NCBI GenBank assembly: GCA_008694505.1
Contig: VZDJ01000219.1
Coordinates: forward strand, 12,100,010 to 12,164,009
DNA: 64,000 nucleotides
Direction: 5' to 3'
Source of the DNA: Cyanoderma ruficeps
Taxonomy: Eukaryota; Chordata; Aves; Passeriformes; Timaliidae
Below are positions 1 to 11,585 of this stretch, one piece after another. The translations under genes and the position numbers were made by a program. The notes below the pieces were generated by a model that worked only from the letters and a program-made list of their open reading frames with translations, did not search any database and had not been told where the DNA came from. The stretch's first letter is position 1. The number at the start of each line of letters is the position of its first letter.

Positions 1-942
1 GCATTTGCCTGTGTGAGCTATGGTCTTATTCCCAATTCACATCCAAGTCTGGATGCATAAAGTTCTACAGGGTATAGAAAGACAGGCCAGCCAGAAAGAG
101 CATGGCTGTGTCTCCCACAGAGATACAACATCACCAGCTGAGCAGGTGATGTGTTGCTGAAAACACACCCAGGTGGTGATGTTGAGAACAGTCAGTTCTC
201 CCACTGGTTAAAGTTGTGACCTTAAAACTGTAAAGAGGGTCTGAAAAGCAGCACTGTGCATCAGCACAGCCAAGCACTGGCAAAGTAATCACTGATTCCC
301 ATGGACAACCAGGTAGTCACAAATATGACACAGTTCCTACAGCTTTGCCTTGACATCCTTTGTTTGCTTCTTTAAAAAATGCAAATCTGAAGCCAGTGCA
401 CAAGGGCATGGCTGGCTCTGGTGTAAGCAAGAGACCACTAGGCCCCCAAGCATTTCAAACACACGTTTCAATGCCCAGCAAGCAGCCCTTCACACCCTTT
501 GAGCAGCACTCTGCACACACCAGTGTAACCAATCCAAACTGACTCTAACCAAGTTGTCACTTTGCCCAGGACAGATATAGATCTGTTCACCGCGACCACG
601 TCACCCTTGCTTGGCTGGGCTCCCTGCAAGTCAGCAGGAACGAACCACTGCCACACAGGCTGCCAGGCAGGGTGAAGGGCAGCAGCTCAGTTTGCTTTAC
701 AGACTGTACACACTTCCAGCTGCTGCAGGTCACACCTGAGGATGAAAACACAGCCATGGCCAAGCCACATAACAAAAGTCTCTCACCACATCTGGTGATC
801 TTCCTTCCCCGGCATGGCTGGGTAGCCCCTGCAGTCACCCCACACCTGCACTAGGACAGCAGCACAGCAGAAGCATGCTGGAACAGTTCTCTCTGGTCAG
901 GCTGTGCTGTATCAACCAAAGCAAATTCCTTTTGTATTCCAG
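1..942 (+). other. intronic sequence of SIMC1, no exon recognised
   Basis: This stretch lies upstream of the first recognisable SIMC1 exon and ends in a polypyrimidine tract and AG acceptor at 941-942. I found no open frame with convincing splice sites in it. The earlier SIMC1 exons, including the SUMO-interacting N-terminal part, must lie outside the window. Confidence 0.5.
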
Positions 943-2773
943 GGAAGCTTTATTAAACACCATGGAGAGCCAGCTCCTGCGCTGCAGACTGCTAGAGTTG
1001 TTATTCCAGCACAGTTGTGATGTGCCCACAGCCTCATCCATGTCTCTGGACAAGATCCTGTATTTCCTAGGCCACTCCTCTGTGCTGCCACAATTCCAGG
1101 TATCCAGTCCAACCTCTCCTTTGACTTGTTTTCCTCTCAGAAAACACTTTTAACAACCAAATACTGTCTCCTGTCCTAGGATGAAACAGCAACATGGGAA
1201 AGGTGGGATGAGATGCTGCAGTACATGAGTTTGCTGCTGCTGAGTTACCAAAGTGTAAAATTGGGTAAGCAGTGCTTGTTCTGGCCCTAACAGTCTCATC
1301 AAGAGGCTGCAGTAGAACAGCCAAATTCCTCTTCCACCTCTCATCACCCTTGGACTCATGGCCACTGAATCTTAGAAAGACAGCGTGCCTCCATCCATGA
1401 TAGTAACTATTCCCAGCAGTCAAAGAAGTGACGTTGCATCAATCAGAGCACCCACCTTGCTTTGCCAAGTTTAGTCCCTGCAAAATAGCCTTCTTCCTAA
1501 AGGAAGGAAGCACTTCACTGGAAAGTACACAAGAGAGTGCTTTGTACCCACTGTTGTCTAAGTTGCTGCACAGTGGGTGGAAGAATAGGGTGGTTTAGGA
1601 AGAAAAGCAGAAGGCAAAGGGATCACAGAATATCCCAAGTTGAGAGTGAGACACAAAAATCATTGAGTTCCACTCCTGGCCCTGCACAGACACCCTGTAA
1701 ACACACCCTGTGCCTGAGAGTTGTCCAAAAACTCCTGGAGCTCTGGCAGCCTTGGAGCCATGACCATTCCCTGGGGAGCCTGGTCAGTGCCCAACCACCC
1801 CCAAAAAGGGGAAAGACCTTTTTCCTAATAGCCAACCTAAATCTCCCTTGGGTCCTGTCACTGTCCTACAGAGCAGAGATGGAAGATGCCCTTCCTGAGG
1901 AAACTGTAGACCCTACTGAGGTCTGATCTGTCTCAAGGCTGAACACACCAAGTGACCTAAGCCACTCCTCATGTGGCTTCCCCTCTAGACCCCTCAGCAT
2001 CTCTGAAGCCCTCCTTTGGGCAAGCCAGGACACTTTCAGTGAACTGTGCAGGGAGCACCACCCACAGCAGCCATGGAAAATTCTGACCCCGGGAGAGTGG
2101 CACAGTCACAAAACACTCTCTAAAAGTCTGTATTTTGCCACAAGTCTCTTCCAGCTTTGGGTGCTTTAGACCAGGGTTAAGGCTGTCATTAATGAACACA
2201 GAGAAATCCACCATCATATATGGTATATCAAAGTCTCACTCTCCCTGAAGCCCTAGACAATCACTGTTGTTGGGCTCTTTGGAGACCCCTTTGCACCTGC
2301 CCATTTTGCCATTCACACAGAAGACAAGGTTTATAAAAGCCTTGCCCCTTCCCCATTCCCTGGGCTCTCTCCACATGCAGAATGAGCTCCAGGAGGGGCC
2401 AGTTCCTTCTTCCCAAAGTCTTGTGCAGAACCAAAGGATGACAAGAGGATCAGCCCCATTTCCAGCACTGCCTGTGGCACACTGGGATCCATCCCAGCAG
2501 CTCAGGAAGCCCTTTGGGTGGTGCCTCTCCCCAGCAGCATTTCCTCTTGCAGAGCACCTGAGGACCTCTGTCAGTGACCGGATGGATCTGATCGCTCAGA
2601 AAGCCAAGCCCAGGCTCCAGGACAGTGATGACATCAGCCAGCTGGACATTCAGCTGAAGATTAACAACTTCATCAACAGAATGCAGGAGACCCTGGGACA
2701 GCCTTTCCACCCACAAATCCAGGAGAAATTGTTCATGCTGCAGGAGCTGTTCTTCATTGTCATTGCTGCCTGA
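943..2773 (+). CDS. SIMC1: SIMC1, C-terminal exons (5'-partial in window)
   Basis: Three spliced exons carry the end of a protein: 943-1099, 1180-1264 and 2553-2770, with TGA at 2771-2773. Each is bounded by AG/GT sites, and the phases join without a break: exon 1 ends on a full codon, exon 2 leaves one base, and exon 3 supplies the other two to make Glu. The product is a Leu-rich helical segment (EALLNTMESQLLRCRLLELL, later LDIQLKINNFINRMQETLG) ending FFIVIAA. SIMC1 (PLEIAD) has SUMO-interacting motifs at its N terminus and a helical C-terminal domain that pairs with SLF2 to direct the SMC5/6 complex; it also binds calpain-3. The name rests on partial family recall plus its place beside KIAA1191, as in human. 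The Cys-rich start of the first exon resembles no catalytic motif I know. The N terminus is outside the window. Confidence 0.72.
1621..1928 (-). mobile_element. CR1 LINE 3' fragment in SIMC1 intron
   Basis: Read on the minus strand this matches the typical 3' part of an avian CR1 retroposon. It has the 'GAATATCCC'-like end at 1627-1640, then blocks for 'TGGCCCTGCACAG', 'CCTGGGGAGCCTGGTC' and 'CCTTTTTCCTAATAGCCAAC'. It is 5'-truncated, as most CR1 copies are, and has no open frame. It lies in the intron before the last SIMC1 exon. Confidence 0.85.
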
Positions 2774-2969
2774 TGGAGACAACCACTGAAGCAACGGGGA
2801 CAAAACTTAATGTTCTCAATACAAAAGCTCCCATCTCATGCTGCAATCTCAGCATGATGGGGTTGGTTTATACAGCTCTTTTTTAAGATGTTTGGTTTAC
2901 ATTGTCTCGGTATTTCCGTTCAAGTTTGACTTGTGGAGTTTTACAAAGCACTTTGAACACTTTAAAAAA

Positions 2970-2975
2970 TAAACC
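2970..2975 (+). terminator. SIMC1 polyadenylation signal
   Basis: AATAAA lies 197 bases after the SIMC1 stop codon and is followed by a T-rich run. This implies a 3' UTR of about 0.2 kb. The spacer from here to the KIAA1191 signal on the opposite strand (about 0.7 kb) shows no gene. Confidence 0.7.
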
Positions 2976-3678
2976 TTTTTTTTTTTTCATGTTTGCTAAT
3001 ACTCTTTCGTCCTGGTGCCAGTGCTGCCCAAAGGAAGTCCAGAGCTCTGTCAGATCACACCACAAGGCCATGCTTTAATTCCAGCCTTCCCAATCTGTGA
3101 GATCCACCTGTGTAATCAGGACCACAGCAACAGCCTGTACCTCAATACCTAAATCTGTTCCATGACTTTTCGCTCAGCTTACACTCCAGGAGCACAGGGA
3201 ACACCAGCATTCAGAGCTCAGACTTGCCTAGCCCAGGTGAATCGTGTGCTCCAAAGGCAGCACTTTAAAGAGCAGCTAAAAACACTACAACAGCACCAAA
3301 CCACAACTTCCCCATAGGGAACTGGGCACCTCTAGGGAAACACCAGCCTAGTCCCCACACCTGTGCCCACCTCCACAGTGCAGGTGGAAACACAGCACAC
3401 AAGCAACAAGAGAATCTCAGGAACATGAATTTGGATTGCTCAAGAAAACACAAAGACTTTTAGTTTAATCTGCACAAGCCCCAAGAAGAACTGAGCCTGG
3501 CTGTACATCCAGTCTCCCTGTGAAAGGGGAGTTTGTGGGCAAATATGTCACCCTAGCGAGGCACTGCCAGACCCTTGTCCACCAGAACCTTGACCCCACA
3601 CTCACTGGACAGCCCCACATTTCTCCCACAGATGCTCTGCCAGCACCAACACACACTGGACCTCCATTCCACAAGGCA

Positions 3679-3684
3679 TTTATT
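3679..3684 (-). terminator. KIAA1191 polyadenylation signal
   Basis: TTTATT on the plus strand is AATAAA on the minus strand, 1.55 kb after the KIAA1191 stop. The interval 3685-5229 has no other gene and is read as the 3' UTR. A short CA microsatellite (about 3701-3717) lies on the transcribed side of the signal, inside the predicted UTR. Confidence 0.55.
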
Positions 3685-5229
3685 GTCCTGTAACAAACAA
3701 AACACACACACACACATTAGGACACGTGAATACAGTCAACAAATAAATTAATGTCAAATGAGAGCCTGATTAAGGTGCAAATGAGCGGTGGCAGAACTGC
3801 TGGTTTGGGTGGGGGACTTTCACACATCACATCACTGGCAGTGCTGCTGAAGCTTGAGAGAGAGCAGTGCTACAAAATGTGCTGCTTCAGAGGGGCCAGC
3901 AGCCAGCCAAGGGAGCCAACCCTGTCTCATTCTCCAGGGAGAGTGTTTGGTTTAAGAAGGCAGAAACCCTGGAGCTCAACAGTTACCACCTGTTAAGTAA
4001 CCTCTGTGCAATGTCCTGGCAACAGAGAAACTTCCAGATACAAGGCTGCTGCTGGCTGAGGGACTGCAACACAATCACGAGATCAAGAGCAGACCTGAGG
4101 TGATCCATTTGCCACAGCACAGGTGAGGATTACAGAGCAATGCTGCCTATCAAGCTTAAGGGATCAGATGGTAGCCAGGAGTTCCTTCCACGTTTCCTGA
4201 AAGCCAGTGTTAGCTGTTCCCAGGAACTGGTTCAGACTAGGTCAAGGATCACATCCAGTTTAGCAGGGGGGATTGTTCAGCCTTGGTCTGCCCTCAGTCC
4301 TCCCCCAGCCCTGCAGAACACACTTAATGCTGATAAAACAAAATACCCTGTCTGAGAAGTGTTTCCAGCATCTAATACATTCTACACGATTCTAGGAAAA
4401 AAAAACCAAAAAACAAAAACAAATCAAGCAGCATCCAGAGTGCCAGAACACCTGCAAATCTGCTGTCTAGAGCAGAAGACAGTGCTGTTTTGCAGAACAA
4501 AGACAGGAGGATTACTTGGTTCAAGCCACACCAGCTTTGGTTACATCCACCTTCTCAGAGGAACATGAAGAGTTGGGAGAAAAGAAATTTTCCCTCATTA
4601 CTTCCAAGCTCCATTAGATTCTGCTCCCTGCCTTTCCAATGAGAACATCTTAGAATGGCCACTAGTTCCTCTTCCCTTTAAAAAACATTCCAAGAACAAA
4701 AAACATGGTCACACTGGATAGTGAGGGAGTGCTACATTTATACTGACCCACCACATACCCCATCTTCCTTCTGGCAGTTAATGGTCCAGTTTTCAGTCCT
4801 TGCTTGTTGACACCATTTTCTGCTTGATCTCTTGACAGAACCAGTCCTCCTGTGGGTTCTTCAGCACTGAGCAGAACAAGACAACCAGATTCCAGGCATA
4901 CAAGCCAGGTGCTCACACACCACATGGAATCCTGTCCCAAAAAAAACCATGGCTCAGGGTTTCACTGTGGTGTGGTGTACTGGCAAGCACATCCAGAACA
5001 GCCTGGCAGCCCAAACGAGTGCAGTGCAGCAGACAGGATGGTTTACATTGGTTTAGAACTGGTGCAGGAGTTTTTTCCAAAACTGGCTTTAGCAGGACAA
5101 TCACGACAGTTTCTTTTTCTGAGATCAAGAGCTGGAAAGGGAGACTTTCCTACTGAACTGCAGCACATGGGACAGGGAAGCAGAGCCTAAGACACCCTGT
5201 AGCCTGCTGAAGACACTGGAAGCTTTCCT

Positions 5230-8200
5230 CTAGAACCCAGTGGGAGTGAGCACATTCAGATCCCGAGGTTTGATATTGTGGGAACGTGGAGACTGTTTCC
5301 TCCCATCTGTGCCTGGCATGTCCATTTTGGGTGGCTTGAAGGTGACTGGATCCTCTGTCATCCTTGTAGCCTGAGCACGCATCAGCTCCATTGGAGATGG
5401 CTTCTGGGCACCCTTATAGGACTGAACAGTAAACCCTCCTGATGAAAAAAAAAATCACAGTAAAACCCAGGAAAACCAGTCAAATCCATTTCCTATTGCT
5501 GCCAGGAATGAGCAGGGTCACTGACACTCAGCACTGCAGACAGCCTATACAAATTCAAGCAGTTTCTTATTATCTGAGGCCTATTCCATATCAGGGGCTG
5601 ACACTTCAGTCCTGGTTGCATCACACATCAGAGGAAGAGTAAAAAGCTGTCGCCTTCACACCCTGCCTTCACACCCTGCCCCTCCCACTGCAAGTTATCT
5701 CTATTTCCAGACCCTTGGCACAGGTTTTACCCAACTGCTCTATATTTAGGCACAGAATTTATATGACTAACACCACATTCCCAAGGTGAGTAACAAAGCA
5801 AGCAGGATAAAACTCCAGAAAGAGCCAGCAAGTCTGTGGTGTGACAGTTCCCCCCTTACTCTTTGCAAGGCAGATTTTCAAGGACATACCTGCATCACTG
5901 GCTGATTTCTGTACAGCTCTGGGTCCAAAAAAGCTCCATCTTTCAGATGGCAATCTGTCCCCACCAGCTTCCATAGCAAAGTCTGGGCCGGTGATAGAAG
6001 TAGAGGATCCCTGACTAAACCAACCCCTAAGAAAAAAAAAAATGAGATGTTTAAAACATGAGAATAAGTATTTCAAGTGACCCCACTACGCCAGAACTTT
6101 TCATGTAGTTAAAAGGGGAAATTGAAGAAATCTTAATAGGTTTGCTACTACCCAAGATAAGATAACATGCTTAAGTTCCACAGGCTTCCAACATTTGGAT
6201 CTATCCAACACAAATCCTCATCAGGCTCTAAATTTCACCCTGTACAGTCCCTCACAGAATAAGGTTATTTGTAGCAGCTCCCACCTCAGCAGCCTGTAGG
6301 AAACCAAAGGAGGCAGAGTACCTGGCTTTATGCCTGGGGGAGGAGTGCGGGGTGCTGCTTGGAGTGGACTGAGCAGAAGAGTTCTGTTTGTCATCTTTTG
6401 TTGTCTCTCCATTCTGCATTTTTAGGTTCTGTCAGGAGAGGCAAGAGAAACAGAAACAACACAGCTTCAATACTGGACACAAGGAAAAACATCCAGTTTC
6501 ACTGTCAAAACCAGACAACTGTTTCTATCACAGGTGATAAAGAGTAAGTGCCACCACACCTGAAGTTGTATCCAGCATTATAATACCTGCATACACCCCT
6601 CATAAGTTTCCCTCCACATCAAATATAAGCATTTTGAAAATCTACTTCAGGTTGCAGGAAGGAACACCAGCACTCTTAGGGGGATTGTGGATGCAGCAGA
6701 GCTCACTTCAGCTACCTGGTAACTGGTCTAAATGCCACAGCACCCATTTGTCTCCAGCACTTTTCTGAGCAACAAAGCTTTCAGTCCCACCAGTTCTCTA
6801 ATGAGGGCAAGACCAGTTCTCACAGAAGGTACAAGGACAGGAGTACCAGACACTGTGAAGCAATTAGTGTACATCAGGATGGAAAACACTGCTCTGGAAA
6901 AGAGATGAACCTGAGCACAAAATAAACAGGAACTGGGCGTATGCAAACCATGTTATTACAAGCTGGACAGTACAAACTGAACTTTGAAGAAGTCATTTGA
7001 AGGGCAGTTACAGTTCAAACACAAAATGCACAGGGTACCTTGTAATGTTTCCTGTGGCTATTCAAGCCACACTAATGCAATTCATGGACGCAATTACTGA
7101 AACTTTGGCCTCGTGGGAGGACACTGGAAGAGTTGACTATTAAACTCCAGCTCGGTTTTTTTTAAAGTTCAGTAGCCCACAGTAACACGTTCATTCAAGA
7201 CTTCTGTTTTCAGTAAGATGCATCTGGTAACTTCCACAATGGAAATGCAGTTTACAAGTTTTCTTTGGGCACAGTTGCAGAAATCAACTGCAGGGCCCCA
7301 TTCAAAAGTACAGCAAGAAATTAAAATTGTGTAGGGTTGTCCCCACTTGGAAAGACAACTGTCATAGCTTGATATGACAGTGAAACTTGACAGATTTCAG
7401 AAAATAAAGCTGTTTCAAAACTACGAAGGCTAATGTTAACCTTAAAATAAAAGTGGGTAAACTTTATGAGTTTACCCAACACAATGAGCTAAGAACCTTC
7501 GGAGGAAGCAGCTTAAGGAAAGTCTTGGCAACACGTTCCAAAAGTTACGTCACCAGGTAAATGTTAAACCAGACACATCCTACACAGAGAATTCCAGTGG
7601 AAAACAAGCCTTACGTGGACTGCCTCAGCCACTCGGTGGTACTTGGTCTCCTCAGTGGTGAGGCCTTTGTGGGGTGTGTAGCCAGCTTCCCTCAGCCCTG
7701 CCTGCTGCTCAAAGCGCTGGATGCTCTCCTGAGTCTGCTCTGGAACACAAAAGAGCACAGATTTACATAGAAATGCCACCACCAGCAGCTCTAGCAAAGG
7801 CAGCTCCAGCAACTGAATGCAAACCCATTTTTTCATCATTCACACATCGTAACAAGCTGAGGCAGAAAGACAAAGCTGGTGAGATATTCTGACTTGACAA
7901 CTACCCTGAGACACAGGGCTAAGCCTGATGAGCAGTGATTTGTCCCAAATCACCACATATATCACAAATGCAACGCCTGTAATTAATCCCATCTCACCCC
8001 AGACAGTGCATCACTCCTACACACAACTTCAAAAATCTAGGAGAACCCAGCAAGTTGCACACTTTAACTGGCCCATTGCATTCAAGGGAGCCTTGCAGAT
8101 TGTGTTATAGAGACTCAGAGATTTTAGATCAGGTAAAATAAGCTATTTCAGCCAGATACAGAGCCAGCATCTTATACTGATATCAACTTCAGTTCTGAAA

Positions 8201-10647
8201 AACATAAGCACTTTCTCCAAAGCCCAGCACAAGATGTTCACTCCCTAGTGGAACGAGGAGAAACATCAAAAGAAATCAGAGCACAAAAAGGTTAGTGGAA
8301 AAGCTCATTGTCTCCTTTAAAACAGGTAACACTTCCCATCCTAAAGTTATTTTCAGATCCCTGTTATTTGTAGCTGCTGAAAGAAGAGGCAGCATGGACA
8401 GACTAACAGAGAAATAATTCCTCTTATTGCAAAAGGGCACATCTTCTCTGCAAACATAACTGAACCAATTTTATTTTAAAGCATCATGATTTATGTTTTG
8501 AAGTGCTGCAGTTAGCAAGGCAGCTAGCTGCTGCTATTAACAACACAAATGGCAGCAAGTGCTCCATTAGCACAGTGTGTCAGCTCTCCTCACTGCTTGG
8601 GTTAATGGTAGAGCTCTGCCTGTCACTCAGAAACAGCAAGTTAATAAGCAAACAGAGCAGCAGCAGCCTCTGTGCTCCAGGAGCACGGACTGCAGTGCCC
8701 TGTCAGCAAACAACAAACTCCGCACTCCTCCCCCTGCCCCTGGAAACACAGGAGCACCACACATGGCCTATTCCCCAGTTCCTTGCCTCCTTCTAGAAAC
8801 ATCCTCTGCAAAAAACAAACTCACACAGAGCAGAGCCAGTGAGAACCCAAGAGCTCTCCAGGAATCACCCCGAGGCATTACCAAGCTGGAGCACCCTCAG
8901 TGCCCAGCCCACACACGAGAGTGTGAGAGGTGAGCTCTTACTTGTGATCAGGGAGTTCATGATGACATGAGTGGCCTTGGCCTTCACCACAGGCACCTTG
9001 TTCACACTTTCTGTGGACGACGAAGGAGTTATGACAGGTTTCATGTTGGCATCCCCTTCCTCATCCTGTGGGGAAGCAGCAGGGGACAGTTTGAGACGGG
9101 AAAGTATCTCAGCACCTGGCCAGGACACATCTCTAACTACACAAGTGAGACAAGGCCATGCTGCTCTGGCAGCCAGCCTTCACCCCATGGGAGAAATCCC
9201 TGTGCTGTGCTCATTGCAGCCCAGGAACGTTCAGAACCTTAGAATTCACAGCAATGAACAAGTGACTTGCACCCAACATTTGAAAACCTACCAGGCTCAG
9301 AACAAACAAGTCGTTAGCCCAAGTACAAAAAGGTCACCAGGAAAGAAACCAGATCATCTGTTTTCCTAAATGCAAACTGGACTTCAAGGTCAACTGGGCA
9401 AAGGCACCAAGAGCACCTTCCCCAGGCAGCTCACGCACCAGCTGTTTACATGGATGGCAGTCACAGAGCAGAGCCTGGAGTGAACAAATTGTTTTCTCAC
9501 CTCATTCCTTTTATGTTTCTTGCTCAATGTGTCCAGTGGTCATAGTTCTACCACTGACCACGAGACCCCAGCAAAGAAACAGAAAATAAATGCTAGAAAA
9601 CAAAATATCCTGCAAAACATTGACTTCCTCCTCCCAAAATAGGAGTTCCCTGACGGGAGAGTTTACTTTTTGTACCAAACCACAACTTTCGTGTGTTTCC
9701 CACAAGAGATGTAAAAACCTAGGAGGTATAAAGTAGAGGTTAAGCTCCAAGAGATGCCGAGTTACACACTTCCATCCAACAACATTTAGCTTAATTTCAA
9801 ACTTTAAAAGCAGCCTCTAAATTTAAAAGAGCTGGTCCTGCACTCAAAGCATAGAACCCCAGAATGGTCTGGGTTGGAAGGGATCTTAAAGATCACCCAG
9901 TTGCAACCCCCGACCATGGTGGGGAGACACTTTCTACTACAGCAGCTTGTTCAGAGCTCCCACCAACCTGGCTTTAAACACTTCTAGGGATGGGGCAGCC
10001 ACAGTTTTTCTATGCAAACTGTGCCAGTGCCCCACCACCCTTTTTGCAAAGGACTTACATCCAATCTAAACACACCCTTATCCTTGTTGCTGGGGGGTTT
10101 TTTTATTAACACGGAGGAGACGCTCAGCACATGCTGGTCCCACCCACACCTCCAGAGCAAGGCAGCGGCAGCATCGCCGTCTCGGTCCCCAGCCCCTCCC
10201 GAGGGTTCTGCTGCAAGGGCAGGAGGGCAGCGCCAGCCGGGCAGGAGGGTTTAAGGATTGGGGGGATGTTTGGGAGAAGGGGGATGCCAGGAGTGGGGCG
10301 CCAGAGCCACGAGGTACCCAAAGACATGCCGGGGCCAGCCGGGCCCGTTACCTTCGAGAGCTCCTGGTACTTGCGCTCGGGGATGACCGGCTGCTTCCAG
10401 AGCACGCTGGCGCACAGATCGGCGGGCGGCGGCGTCATGGGCGCCGTGTCCTCCAGGGCATCATCGTAGCTGAAGGCGCGGCGTGGGACGCCGAGGGGCA
10501 GCGACATTCTGCCCGAGCGGGGCCCGGCGCCCGGTTCCAGCGCTGCGGAGAGAGCGCAGCACTCAGCGCCCGCCGCCGCGACCGACCGAGGCCGCCGGGG
10601 AGCGCGTGGGGAACCTTACCGGGAGCGTCGGGCTTCCCAGAGCTCAT
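5230..10647 (-). CDS. KIAA1191: KIAA1191 / p33MONOX homologue, complete
   Basis: Seven coding exons on the minus strand: 10647-10620, 10542-10352, 9065-8942, 7739-7615, 6428-6322, 6026-5890 and 5438-5230, with TAG at 5232-5230. All junctions are GT-AG and the phases close to a 306-aa protein; the human protein is about 305 aa. Diagnostic segments are FSYDDALED and MTPPPADL near residue 30, VPVVKAKATHVIMNSLITKQ near residue 100, GYTPHKGLTTEETKY, a Ser/Thr-rich middle (SAQSTPSSTPHSSP), GWFSQGSS, WSFFGPR and the C-terminal KPRDLNVLTPTGF. The protein has been described as a putative flavin monooxygenase-like factor expressed in brain; its biochemical role is poorly settled and I see no clear Rossmann GxGxxG motif. 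There is an in-frame second Met before SLPLG that could also serve as a start. No membrane segment is visible. Confidence 0.95.
9850..10085 (-). mobile_element. CR1 LINE 3' fragment in KIAA1191 intron 2
   Basis: The plus strand shows the reverse complement of a CR1 tail: 'CCCAGAATGGTCTGGGTTGG', 'GGATCTTAAAGATCACCCAG', 'CTAGGGATGGGGCAGCCACA' and 'GTGCCAGTGCCCCACCACCC'. It is truncated at its 5' end and non-coding. It lies between the second and third coding exons of KIAA1191. Confidence 0.92.
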
Positions 10648-10734
10648 GGCGGGGCCTCAGCGGGGCTCGGTCAGGGGCAGCAGGGCCAGGCCCGGAGCGG
10701 CCATCGCGGAGGCTCCGCGAGCCGCCACAGCAGG

Positions 10735-10830
10735 CTAATAGCTGGCGCTGCGGAGGCGCTTTTTATAGGCGCGCGGTCTCGCGGTATATGGCAATTCCGC
10801 ACGGGGCACGCTGGGAGATGTAGTTCGTGC
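10735..10830 (-). promoter_or_regulatory. KIAA1191 promoter: TATA box plus ZNF143/STAF-type site
   Basis: On the minus strand there is a ZNF143 (STAF) binding-site match, ACTACATCTCCCAGCGTGC, at 10824-10806. About 40 bases downstream lies TATAAAA at 10767-10761. Transcription would start near 10735, giving a 5' UTR of roughly 90 bases before the ATG at 10647. The region is CpG rich. Motif identity is seen; use as promoter is inferred from spacing. Confidence 0.7.
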
Positions 10831-11376
10831 GGAGAAGGCGGGGTTCACCGGAAAGGCGGGCCCGGGGCGGGTCCCCAGCGCACCCACGGCCACGGTGGCG
10901 GGGTTGTAGTCGCGTCATGCCCGCATGTCGTGTCCTCCTGCAGACAGGAGGTGGCTAGCTCAGCCCACAGGGCGCTAGGTCCTGGAAAACCAATCGTGGA
11001 ATCTGGCAAGCCCATCAGGGAACAGGAGTACGTGGCAATCTCACTGTGATTTTTCTACAGCTGTTCCTTCCTCTTGTCAATGAAAGGGTGACCTCTCTGC
11101 TGCCCTCCAGTTCCCCAGCAGGGAAAGGACCCCAGCCTGCTCTCCCAAGCTGCAAACACGGGGGAAGGAAGCAGCACATGGCCCTGCTCCAACTTGGGTT
11201 GCCTACAGGACAATCAGCCAAAGCCTGAGTGCTGCCCACACCCAGCCCTGTCACCAAGGGGGTGACACGTGCCCAATGCCAACATCACACAGGCTGGCAC
11301 CAGGAGCTCTCCAAAGCAGGACTGCACCACGCAAGACTCCACAAACAAGACATTCACAAGCAGCTAGAAAGAGTAT

Positions 11377-11382
11377 TTTATT
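11377..11382 (-). terminator. NOP16 polyadenylation signal
   Basis: AATAAA on the minus strand, about 0.2 kb after the NOP16 stop. From here to the KIAA1191 promoter (about 10830-11376) no gene is visible on either strand. Confidence 0.65.
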
Positions 11383-11585
11383 TTAGCAAAGCTAAAGAAA
11401 GCTGGCTGCCACACTAAAAGTGAGCAGAACAGCACAGTCAGGGCCAGTGCCAAAAGAGTCTTTCATGGATAGTTATAATCATCTCTGCCTAGTGAGGGTC
11501 CTTCCTCTGTCACCAGAGACTTTTTCAGTTTGGAAAATATTCATGTCAAGCCTGCACCTCAGGTAAACCTGAGGAAAAAGAGCAG

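Noticed and set aside
541..640. Possible extra SIMC1 exon after the CCCAG at about 569
   Set aside because: The frame is short, I could not match it to the protein family, and no good donor keeps phase with the exon at 943.
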